Below, piece after piece: positions 16,398-22,670 of a stretch of DNA of 35,014 bases. Origin of the DNA: Polaribacter marinus. Its GTDB lineage: Bacteria; Bacteroidota; Bacteroidia; Flavobacteriales; Flavobacteriaceae. The notes under the pieces are model-generated. The model was not told the origin of the DNA and ran no database searches. It saw nothing but the letters and a program-made list of their open reading frames with translations. Location: NCBI RefSeq assembly GCF_022662535.1, contig NZ_JAKQYM010000014.1:1-35014 (forward strand). The letters are read 5' to 3'. Both the position numbers and the translations under genes were made by a program. The stretch's first letter is position 1; each line of letters begins with the position of its first letter.

Positions 16398-16483
16398 GCG
16401 TTTGCTATATGCAGCTCTTTTGTTTTTTTATCGTTGGCTTTTCGCGTTGGCAAAAAAAATAAATGTGCTGTTTGTGTGTTGGC
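16398..16483 (-). repeat. C element, upstream type (hairpin near GCGTTGGC-like repeats)
   Basis: Plus strand: GCGTTTGC (16398-16405), CAGC (16412-16415), TCT, a T-rich arm (16419-16429), internal copies of CGTTGGC (16432-16438, 16444-16451), an A-rich arm (16452-16463), TGT (16464-16466) and GCTG (16467-16470), then GTGTTGGC (16476-16483). CAGC pairs with GCTG across the same TCT/TGT loop seen in the other C elements. It sits directly upstream of the four-gene operon, as its relative at 25135-25215 does for the Hsp70 operon. Confidence 0.72.
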
Positions 16484-16531
16484 TTTTTTAGTTCAAATGT
16501 TCAATTTTAGCTCGATTTTCGCATTACACAC

Positions 16532-16742
16532 AACTGGTTATATGCAATCAAATATATTGCTTTTTGGGATTATTTTAAGGGATCACAGCACTTTAGTATT
16601 TTTATTTTAGTTCTTGGTTTCTTTGTTTTTAAAGAAAATTACAAAGTGTAAAAAATAAATTTGGGAACTTTTGCTGAATTTATAAAAGTCTGGTTTTTGA
16701 AATCAGGCTTTTTTTGTTGTTTTTTTAGCTCAGTTCTTTGTT
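16532..16742 (-). repeat. Cassette-junction site A7 (attC-like, family A)
   Basis: Full site from AAC (16532-16534) to GTT (16740-16742), hairpin 16685-16715. The tail GTTGGCAAA matches the head of the DUF4468 cassette at 17466 over 9 of 9 bases. On its other side it gives the head GTTGTGTGTAATG to the four-gene operon cassette. Confidence 0.85.
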
Positions 16743-16784
16743 GGCAAATCATTATTTTTTCACCTTAATTACTTTTTAAAAAAT

Positions 16785-17441
16785 TTACCAATCATCTTTT
16801 GAACCTGTGATTTTTATTGAATTTTTAAGTGAATTCATTGTGTTTTTTATATTTTCCAAAATAGTATTATTCATTTCGTTCAAAAAAGGTTTTGATAAAG
16901 AGTTGAATTTTTCTCTTTTCTTTTTATTAATCATTCCCTTTTTTAAAATAGCATCATTAATAAGGTTAAATTTTTCTAATTCAACTTCATTAATTCCATT
17001 TAAGCTAATACAGTCAAAAACAATTTTATTCCAACCATAATCCTTGTTGTTAACTTTCAATAATGCATATATGATTCTAAATTTATTATCTTTAATATTA
17101 ATTTCAATTAAATGATTAAATCTATTTACTTTAACTAAGTGTTCTTGAATACTTTTGAAAACTCCTTTAGTCGTTATTTTATTTGTATAATTTACTTTGT
17201 TTATTCCTTTAATTATGATCGTCCCAGATTCTTTATCATTCATCTGAATAACATCTTTAGATGAAGTATAATTAATTGAAATCCATTTATTAATATTAGA
17301 ATATAATTCAGATTTATTTTTATTCTTAATTTCAAATATTCCAATAACTTTTTTTTCTTTTATTTCAAATTCTTGGGAATATGAAGAAAAAAATGTCGTT
17401 AATAATAAACTTAAAAATAAAATAATATTGTGTTTTTTCAT
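16785..17441 (-). CDS. Secreted DUF4468-like protein
   Basis: 218 aa from the ATG at 17441, chosen because MKKHNIILFLSLLLTTFFSSYSQ is then a clean signal peptide; an in-frame ATG five codons upstream (17456) would add MKKKI. The mature part has LYSNINKWISINYTSSKDVI, QMNDKESGTIIIKG and a later basic C-terminus, matching DUF4468, a TBP-like fold frequent in secreted Bacteroidetes proteins. No enzymatic residues are known for the family. It is the only gene of a cassette between A7 and the head-type half site at 17466. Domain call is from memory of the consensus and fairly sure; role unknown. Confidence 0.75.
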   Translation of the reverse strand: MKKHNIILFLSLLLTTFFSSYSQEFEIKEKKVIGIFEIKNKNKSELYSNINKWISINYTSSKDVIQMNDKESGTIIIKGINKVNYTNKITTKGVFKSIQEHLVKVNRFNHLIEINIKDNKFRIIYALLKVNNKDYGWNKIVFDCISLNGINEVELEKFNLINDAILKKGMINKKKREKFNSLSKPFLNEMNNTILENIKNTMNSLKNSIKITGSKDDW

Positions 17442-17465
17442 AATTTTTTTTTTCAAATGTTTGCC

Positions 17466-17560
17466 AACTGGTTATATACAATCCAATACATTTTCTTGGG
17501 GGATTATTATTTGGAATCACAGCACTTTAGTATTTTTATTTTAGTTCTTGGATTCTTTGT
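17466..17560 (-). repeat. Half site A8 (head side only), duplicated array head
   Basis: The head half of an A site (AAC 17466-17468) shares its sequence with the other A sites until about 17560. It then passes into GTAACCCAAAAAACGCCATG instead of the normal tail half. The same junction occurs at 28614-28703, where it continues into a SLOG gene. See the remnant at 17762-17821. Confidence 0.75.
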
Positions 17561-17761
17561 TGTAACCCAAAAAACGCCATGTACCATAACTATCCCTTGG
17601 TTTATTTTATATCATCAACCAGATAAAGTTATTTTGTGTTTATTATGTTGTTTGAAATTGCAATTTTTTCAGGCACTAAACTATACTAAATAAAGTTATT
17701 TTGCAATTTTTTCACACAAAATAGATGAAATCAATAATAAAACATACTATATTTTATTAAA
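17561..17761 (-). repeat. Non-coding spacer duplicated from the SLOG gene 3' flank
   Basis: About 200 bp without a gene that match 28704-28904 nearly base for base (for example CATCCCTTGGTTTAT-like and AAATAGATGAAATCAATAAT blocks). Both copies lie between an A half site and a SLOG 3' end. It holds two TATACTAAATAAAGTTATTT-like blocks; no clear promoter or terminator is seen. Confidence 0.7.
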
Positions 17762-17821
17762 TCATAATATATTCTTATTAAAATGGATGATTTTGATTGT
17801 GAGTCCTTTTTGTTTTGCGAG
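17762..17821 (-). pseudogene. 3'-terminal fragment of a SLOG-family gene
   Basis: The last 20 codons of the SLOG gene at 28905-29270 are present and in frame, reading LAKQKGLTIKIIHFNKN, then Ile (Met in the full gene), Leu and stop (17762-17764). The fragment breaks at GCGAG (17817-17821) and is joined to the lead-in GTGGGTGCTACGG of half site A8'. It has no start and cannot be expressed as a protein. It marks the edge of a duplicated array head. Confidence 0.85.
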
Positions 17822-17971
17822 GTGGGTGCTACGGTTAGTTTTATGGTTTCTTTGTTTTTAAAGAAAATTACAAAGTGTAAAAAATAAATTTGGGAACCTT
17901 TGCTGAATTTGTAAAAGCCTGGTTTTTGAAATCAGGCTTTTTTTTGTTGTTGTTTACTACAGTACTTTGTT
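17822..17971 (-). repeat. Half site A8' (tail side, with GGTGCTACGGTTAG lead-in)
   Basis: Same structure as the half site at 5265-5411: lead-in GTGGGTGCTACGGTTAG, then the tail half of an A site ending GTT (17969-17971). The hairpin at 17914-17946 has a perfect stem AAAGCCTG/CAGGCTTT. The tail GTTGTAAA matches the 18004-18729 cassette head at A9 over 8 of 8 bases. Confidence 0.8.
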
Positions 17972-18003
17972 GTAAAAAGTAACTTTGAATTCGTTAATTT
18001 AAA

Positions 18004-18714
18004 TTATTCCTTTTTCATTATAATTGGACGTAATTTCTTTTTTAAATCTTCAAATTCTTTTTTAGACATCATATCTATTTCCATAAGTTCTTTAGCTTCT
18101 TTAAGTTTTGAAATAGCTTCATCTCTTGTCATTTTCCTGTTTTTGAGTAAGATTTCACCAGATTCGATAGCTAATTCGGTATCCATAACACTTAAGTATT
18201 TGTTAATTCCAAATGCTCTCCCATTCATCTCTCCAAGAACCATAACTAGATATAATGGTTTCTTTTTGCTTCCTCTATGATAAGCTTTTATTTCCTTAAC
18301 TATAGCTTTTGAGTTTTTCAAACTATTGTTAGCCATTGATTGTGCATCTCCATTTAAAGAAGCCATAATACTTCCGAAACCAGCTGGTCTTCCCATTTTT
18401 ATGAATTCATAAGTTTTTTTTGTGGTACTTCTAGATTTTGATATACCACCTCGAGCTTTATTTCCATAGCTTCCTGAATAAGTTTTTGAGCTAAATTCTT
18501 GTGAAGTTGGGTTTCCTAAAATAACAGTATCTCCAATTTGAATAACATTTTTATTAATTGTTTTATATTTTTGAATTAATGTCCTGTTTTTTACACTTTT
18601 AAAAAAGTTTATGTCTTGAGTATTTTCATAAGTTAAAGAATCTAATTCCCTTTGTGCATTCGTATTCGTAATTGAGAATAAAGTTAATGCAATCAATGTA
18701 ATAATTTTTTTCAT
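18004..18714 (-). CDS. Secreted protein with SHOCT-like C-terminus
   Basis: 236 aa from the ATG at 18714, which gives a signal peptide MKKIITLIALTLFSITNTNA followed by QRELDS; an earlier ATG (18729) would add MKIKT. The middle (IQIGDTVILGNPTSQEF, FIKMGRPAGFGSIMASLNGD) is unrecognised. The last 45 residues (SKLKEAKELMEIDMMSKKEF then EDLKKKLRPI) fit the SHOCT pattern, a short helical oligomerisation module (KLxxLKxLxxxGxIxxxEFExxKxKL). It is the single gene of a cassette flanked by A8' and A9. The signal peptide and SHOCT-like tail are clear; biological role unknown. Confidence 0.78.
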   Translation of the reverse strand: MKKIITLIALTLFSITNTNAQRELDSLTYENTQDINFFKSVKNRTLIQKYKTINKNVIQIGDTVILGNPTSQEFSSKTYSGSYGNKARGGISKSRSTTKKTYEFIKMGRPAGFGSIMASLNGDAQSMANNSLKNSKAIVKEIKAYHRGSKKKPLYLVMVLGEMNGRAFGINKYLSVMDTELAIESGEILLKNRKMTRDEAISKLKEAKELMEIDMMSKKEFEDLKKKLRPIIMKKE

Positions 18715-18752
18715 AGTTTTAATTTTCATTTAATTTAGCTTCTATTGTTTAC

Positions 18753-18959
18753 AACTTGTTATATGCAATCCCGTATATTGCTTTTTGGGATTATTTTAAG
18801 GGATCACAGCACTTTAGTCTTTTTATTTTAGTTCTTGGATTCATTGTTTTTAAAGAAAATTACAAAGTGTAAAAAATAAATTTAGGAACCTTTGCTGAAT
18901 TTGTAAAAGCCTGGTTTTTGAAATCAGGCTTTTTTTGCTGTTTAGCTCAGTTCTTTGTT
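18753..18959 (-). repeat. Cassette-junction site A9 (attC-like, family A)
   Basis: Full site from AAC (18753-18755) to GTT (18957-18959). The hairpin at 18906-18937 has the perfect stem AAGCCTG/CAGGCTT, whereas A1-A7 have a T.G pair at the third-from-inside position; the change keeps pairing. Tail GTTGTGGTGCG; the matching head has been lost through the truncation of B3. Confidence 0.85.
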
Positions 18960-18969
18960 GTGGTGCGTT

Positions 18970-19152
18970 TTATTTTTTCCTTTCCTTTAGTTTAAGTGAA
19001 ACTCCACTAATTAGAAATGTCACGCAAGCAATGAGAAGAAAAGCTTTGAACCATGTTGAACTTCCATAAATTTCAGTGAATTCTATAATCAAATATATTG
19101 TTAAGAAAAGTATAGAAAGGAACAGGTAGTTATTCGATTTTTTCATATGCAT
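18970..19152 (-). CDS. Small two-helix membrane protein
   Basis: 60 aa (58 if the second ATG, 19146, is used). Two hydrophobic segments are seen at residues about 9-26 (YLFLSILFLTIYLIIEF) and 34-51 (WFKAFLLIACVTFLISGV), joined by a short loop, with a basic tail KLKERKK. This is a typical small inner-membrane protein. It lies alone in a cassette between A9 and the truncated B3. Small membrane proteins of this kind can be toxins, antitoxins or immunity factors, but nothing here decides. Coding status is likely, given position and the lysine-flanked helices. Confidence 0.6.
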   Translation of the reverse strand: MHMKKSNNYLFLSILFLTIYLIIEFTEIYGSSTWFKAFLLIACVTFLISGVSLKLKERKK

Positions 19153-19215
19153 TTTTTTGTAATAATTAAAGGCTTTAAATTCTGACTTTTCTTGTCATAA
19201 TAATACCCTCAAATA

Positions 19216-19242
19216 GTGTCTAACTTTTTGGGAGCAGTTCAG
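19216..19242. mobile_element. Possible insertion-sequence end abutting truncated site B3
   Basis: GTGTCTAACTTTTTGGGAG (19217-19235) resembles terminal repeats of IS3-type elements seen in flavobacteria. It lies directly against the point where B3 loses its head half. No transposase coding is seen nearby. Weak call based on resemblance and position. Confidence 0.3.
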
Positions 19243-19250
19243 TTAATTTA

Positions 19251-19300
19251 GAGGATTTTCGTAAGTTGGCTTTTACCAGCAATTTTTTTTACACGGTGTT
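19251..19300 (-). repeat. Half site B3 (tail side only)
   Basis: The tail half of a B site: GAGGATTTTCGTAAG, then AGCAATTTTTTTTACACGGT and GTT (19298-19300). It matches the second halves of B1, B7 and B9. The head half is missing. The tail GTTGCCCAGAGTAA matches the 19316-19741 cassette head GTTGCCCACAATAA (B4) at 12 of 14 bases. Confidence 0.75.
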
Positions 19301-19315
19301 GCCCAGAGTAATTTT

Positions 19316-19741
19316 TTAATTATTTCTTTTCCAAATTTCACTCTTGTTATTATTAAAATTCCCATTTTGATTTTTTTCATAAAGTTCAAAAGTATTATTA
19401 TTAATAAATAATATTTTCACTTCTCTTAATTCGTCTTTATAGTTTTTGATTTCTAAAATATCTCCTTTTAAATTGTATTCAAGGTTTCCACCTTTTTCAT
19501 ATGGTCCGCATTCTCCATTTGTATTTATCCTGAAATTATTAAAATTATAAGTATTCATACTAAAAGTAATGTCACTTTTTTTTTCACATTCCACAATATC
19601 TTTATTTGCGCCAGAATCGAAAAATTTAGCCTCAAGAGTCCATTTTCCTAAAATTAAATTTGTAGAATTTTCTAAATCATCATTACTTGAGCATCCAAAC
19701 ATTATAAATGCTAATAATAAAAAGGTCAATGTTTTTTTCAT
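19316..19741 (-). CDS. Lipocalin-like lipoprotein
   Basis: 141 aa from the ATG at 19741. This start gives a proper type II signal peptide, MKKTLTFLLLAFIMFGC, with the lipid cysteine at residue 17; longer in-frame starts (to 19807) would add a basic tail and reach into site B4. The mature part has LILGKWTLEAKFFDSG, a G-x-W motif, then NGECGPYEKGGNLEYNLKGD and TFELYEKNQNG, the usual strand order of small lipocalin-like lipoproteins in Bacteroidetes. Ligand unknown. Single gene in its cassette. Lipoprotein status is firm and the lipocalin-like fold likely. Confidence 0.8.
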   Translation of the reverse strand: MKKTLTFLLLAFIMFGCSSNDDLENSTNLILGKWTLEAKFFDSGANKDIVECEKKSDITFSMNTYNFNNFRINTNGECGPYEKGGNLEYNLKGDILEIKNYKDELREVKILFINNNTFELYEKNQNGNFNNNKSEIWKRNN

Positions 19742-19805
19742 AATTTTCATATTTTTTTGTTTAATTTTTGTTTTCAAATTCCTGATTTTTCGTCTTATTG
19801 TGGGC

Positions 19806-19928
19806 AACGGTTAGTATATGAAAAGTAGGCGATTACGAAGCACAGAACTTTCGGTTACGCACAAAGTTTGATACGAGCTAAAACCCTTGAATTTATTACT
19901 ATTTCGCCTATTTTTTATATACATTGTT
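19806..19928 (-). repeat. Cassette-junction site B4 (attC-like, 123 bp)
   Basis: From AAC (19806-19808) to GTT (19926-19928). The plus-strand inner stem pairs GTATATGAAAAGTAGGCGA with TCGCCTATTTTTTATATAC over 19 bp; the only non-Watson-Crick pairs are G.T at stem positions 7 and 12. Internal loop 5/3 nt. It ends the Hsp70 operon cassette: the tail GTTATGCCC equals that cassette's head at B5 (9 of 9). Confidence 0.88.
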
Positions 19929-19961
19929 ATGCCCTTTTTTCATTTTCACGTTCTGGTTGTA

Positions 19962-20048
19962 GCGTTGGCAAAGACATACTCTTTTGCAATTTTTGGCTTG
20001 TGAGTCGGCTGGTGCGAATTGCAAATGTGTATGGCTTTAAGCGTTGGC
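19962..20048 (-). repeat. C element, downstream type (hairpin between GCGTTGGC repeats)
   Basis: GCGTTGGC at 19962-19969 and 20041-20048. Between them CATAC (19975-19979) pairs with GTATG (20029-20033), and TTTGCAATT (19983-19991) pairs perfectly with AATTGCAAA (20017-20025), with the TCT/TGT loop between. Close copy of 8003-8087. It overlaps the end of the 493-aa gene and supplies its final residues A-N-A and stop. Confidence 0.82.
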
Positions 20049-21518
20049 AAATAAATCATTTTCTGTTTTTCGGCCAATTATATACTTCTTTCCTTTTGCT
20101 TCAATGCTAATTCTATCGGAAAACTTCTCTTTTATTATTTGAACTACATCATCTTTTTTAGAAATAGTCTTTTCAACTGATAATGGTGATAATATTTTCT
20201 TTAATTCATTAAGCCTATCAGTTTTGATTTCAAAAGAGCCTTTTTCCTCATCTAGTATTCTTAACAGCATATCTAATATCTGTTTTTGTACTCCTGAATA
20301 GTCAGATGTAGAAGTCTTGACTTGTTCTTTTAAAACTTGCTCTTTTCCAGTTACTACTTTTTCGATGATTTCATTTTTATCTTTTACCTCGCTTAATTTA
20401 GATTGTTCTGTATTCTCAAATTTAGAAGATTTTATTTCTGGTTTAATCGTTGTTGAAGGAACAGATTCAATGACTGGTTCTATCTTATCATGTTTTTTGC
20501 TAACATTAGTATCTTCTTGTGGAAGCTTCACTTTTTTCTTAAATATTTTCAAGTCAACCAAATCGTATAAGTCATCATAGAATTTTTTATATCCGAAAAA
20601 TGAACCAGTTAAATAAATTGCAAGATTTAATTCGTTGATGAATTGCTTATCCTTTCTTATTTCGCCAATTAACCTGCCTGTTGCTGAATCCTTAATTGTG
20701 TCACGTTCAGCTAGGTCATTCTTAAATTTTAAAAATATTGCGGAAGCGAGGTATTGCCTTAAACCGTTAGATGTTAATTGCTCGGTAAATTTCGTTACAT
20801 CATTGGAATCAGATATAATTTGGGCAATTTGAACAAATGATTTTTCAGATAATGCTTGTTTGTTATTCTCTAGAAATGAATGGAAACTACTACCTTTGAA
20901 CGAAGTCTTACCTTTTGAATGAGCGAATATTTCTCCAATGTCATAATAATATCCTAAATCTGAATTAGGGAAAAATTCATAACGGTCGTATGCTAATAAG
21001 TGAATAAAAAAATCATCTTTAAACTCACTAGATTTAATTGCATTAATTCTTTTATGGTATGATGATTCAATTAATTCATTTGTAAGTAATGGTTCATACT
21101 CACTTTTGACTTGGCATAGAATCCAGAAAGCCTTAGAACCTCTATATCTTTCTTGAATATCGATTTGCTCTTCTATTTTATGAACAATATTTTCAAATCG
21201 AGCATCTTTAAAATCCAGTTTATCATCAAACTTCATTTCAAATGAATTCTTGGCAGCCTTAGTTAGAGGAATGACTTCTTCTACATATTCTATTTCTAAC
21301 CATGTGTTGTCCTTCAAAACATTTTCAAAACTTATTATTAAATATTCTTCATCACCAACAAAATAGGGTAGGGATAGAAATCCTTCGTAAATTTTTGAGT
21401 TGATTTCTTCGGAACTTAGATTTACTGTACTTATTATCTTATTAGAAATCAAAGGGATTGTACCGAAACGATAAAGTGAGGTAAATTCTTGTTTTGTTAA
21501 AATATATAAATTCTCCAT
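20037..21518 (-). CDS. Unrecognised 493-aa protein of the Hsp70-helicase operon
   Basis: I do not recognise this protein. It has no signal peptide or membrane segment and is probably cytosolic. Residues 1-320 look like a compact alpha/beta and helical region (YILTKQEFTSLYRFGTIPLI; LNLAIYLTGSFFGYKKFYDD at about 304-323). Residues about 335-405 are a low-complexity Lys/Ser/Glu/Pro linker. Residues about 408-485 form a small C-terminal domain (QKQILDMLLRILDEEKG; ISIEAKGKKYIIGRK). Third gene of a tight operon, 10 bp after the helicase gene. It could be a substrate or scaffold for the Hsp70-like protein. Its stop codon lies in a C element, so the end may have been set by that element. Confidence 0.8.
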   Translation of the reverse strand: MENLYILTKQEFTSLYRFGTIPLISNKIISTVNLSSEEINSKIYEGFLSLPYFVGDEEYLIISFENVLKDNTWLEIEYVEEVIPLTKAAKNSFEMKFDDKLDFKDARFENIVHKIEEQIDIQERYRGSKAFWILCQVKSEYEPLLTNELIESSYHKRINAIKSSEFKDDFFIHLLAYDRYEFFPNSDLGYYYDIGEIFAHSKGKTSFKGSSFHSFLENNKQALSEKSFVQIAQIISDSNDVTKFTEQLTSNGLRQYLASAIFLKFKNDLAERDTIKDSATGRLIGEIRKDKQFINELNLAIYLTGSFFGYKKFYDDLYDLVDLKIFKKKVKLPQEDTNVSKKHDKIEPVIESVPSTTIKPEIKSSKFENTEQSKLSEVKDKNEIIEKVVTGKEQVLKEQVKTSTSDYSGVQKQILDMLLRILDEEKGSFEIKTDRLNELKKILSPLSVEKTISKKDDVVQIIKEKFSDRISIEAKGKKYIIGRKTENDLFANA

Positions 21519-21528
21519 TTCAAATTAT

Positions 21529-22665
21529 TTAGAAATCAAAATCAATATTTGTGTCTGCAGGTTGATTTGAAGCTTTTAGGTCAATTCTCTGACAAGTTGA
21601 TTCAAATTTTGAAACCAATCTGTGCAGATAACCTGAGTAAGTAATAAATAGATTCATTTTACTACGAGTAATCGCAACCATAAATAAAGTTTCTTCATCT
21701 CTTCTGGAAATGCTTGTATCATCAGAAAGAAATGGAAGAAAAACATTGTCAAAATCCATTCCTTTAGCACTATGGTAAGTCATTAAAATGGTGTTTCTAT
21801 TTCGTTCTGCATTTTGAAATGAACCATATCCATTTCCAACGTATTCTATTTTCAAACCTTGATTACGAAAGTGGCTGTTCAATGAATTGTAGTCTGGTTT
21901 GCCCCAATTGTTTTCTTGTAAAGTCCAAGTAGCCTTACCATTCTGTCTTAAAAGACGATTCGCAAAGTCTATTATGTAATCATGTTTAGGAAGTAATACT
22001 GCTGCAGAATACCCTTCTGAAGTTGCATTCGATGATTGTTCCCAAACATATTTTACTTCTTCGTTTTCATCATAACCTTTACCCAACCTAACGCTAACAT
22101 CTTTTTTAGTCATATCTCTACGTGAGCCAAATATGTCCATGTTTGGCAAAAGGTTGGAAACTGCGTTCATTATTGACCTTGTAAGTCTATAAATTCTCGT
22201 AAGAACAAAAGGTCTAGCATTGATTATATTTCCAATTTCTGTAGTTGTAACTGTGTTTTCGTAAATTGACTGATTAGAATCACCCGCAACATATACATGT
22301 TGGCTTCTTTGCTTCATTTGACTAAGCACATCAGCAGGTAAATCTTGAACTTCATCACAAAATATATAGTCATAATTTCCATACCCATTTTTGAATTGAT
22401 GATAGGTCATAACTGGTATAGGCGGCATTCCAAGTTCTGCCATTCCCGTTTTGAACATATCAATTAGTGAGTAAGTGTAAACAACCACACATACGTTTGC
22501 ATTAGGATTATTTACCATTTTCTTTCTCAAAGCATGAATTAACATAACGGATTTACCACTTCCAGCAAATCCTTGAATCCAAACGTTTCCTCTTTTATTA
22601 ATCTCTTTATCGACAAAATCTTTCTGGTCATCATCAAGTCTGTCGTATCGAATCATCCAAGCCAT
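21529..22665 (-). CDS. Compact SF1A (UvrD/Rep-like) helicase
   Basis: 378 aa, far shorter than UvrD or Rep (about 700 aa), so the 1B/2B accessory domains are reduced or absent. Motifs in order: Walker A QGFAGSGKS (31-39), Ia VVVYTYSL (60-67), Walker B DEVQDL (104-109), motif III GDSNQSIY (128-135), motif IV area FVLTRIYRLT, motif V TYHSAKGMDFDNV (296-308) and motif VI VAITRSK (331-337). It should be an ATP-driven 3'-5' translocase on single-stranded DNA, though minimal versions can act as switches rather than unwinding motors. Second gene of the operon: starts 5 bp after the Hsp70 gene and is followed 10 bp later by the 493-aa gene. Family certain, biochemical role open. Confidence 0.9.
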   Translation of the reverse strand: MAWMIRYDRLDDDQKDFVDKEINKRGNVWIQGFAGSGKSVMLIHALRKKMVNNPNANVCVVVYTYSLIDMFKTGMAELGMPPIPVMTYHQFKNGYGNYDYIFCDEVQDLPADVLSQMKQRSQHVYVAGDSNQSIYENTVTTTEIGNIINARPFVLTRIYRLTRSIMNAVSNLLPNMDIFGSRRDMTKKDVSVRLGKGYDENEEVKYVWEQSSNATSEGYSAAVLLPKHDYIIDFANRLLRQNGKATWTLQENNWGKPDYNSLNSHFRNQGLKIEYVGNGYGSFQNAERNRNTILMTYHSAKGMDFDNVFLPFLSDDTSISRRDEETLFMVAITRSKMNLFITYSGYLHRLVSKFESTCQRIDLKASNQPADTNIDFDF

Positions 22666-22670
22666 AGTTG

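Noticed and set aside
17430..17693. 87-codon plus-strand frame
   Set aside because: Translation of half site A8 and the duplicated spacer; the matching copy at 28.6 kb does not keep the frame.
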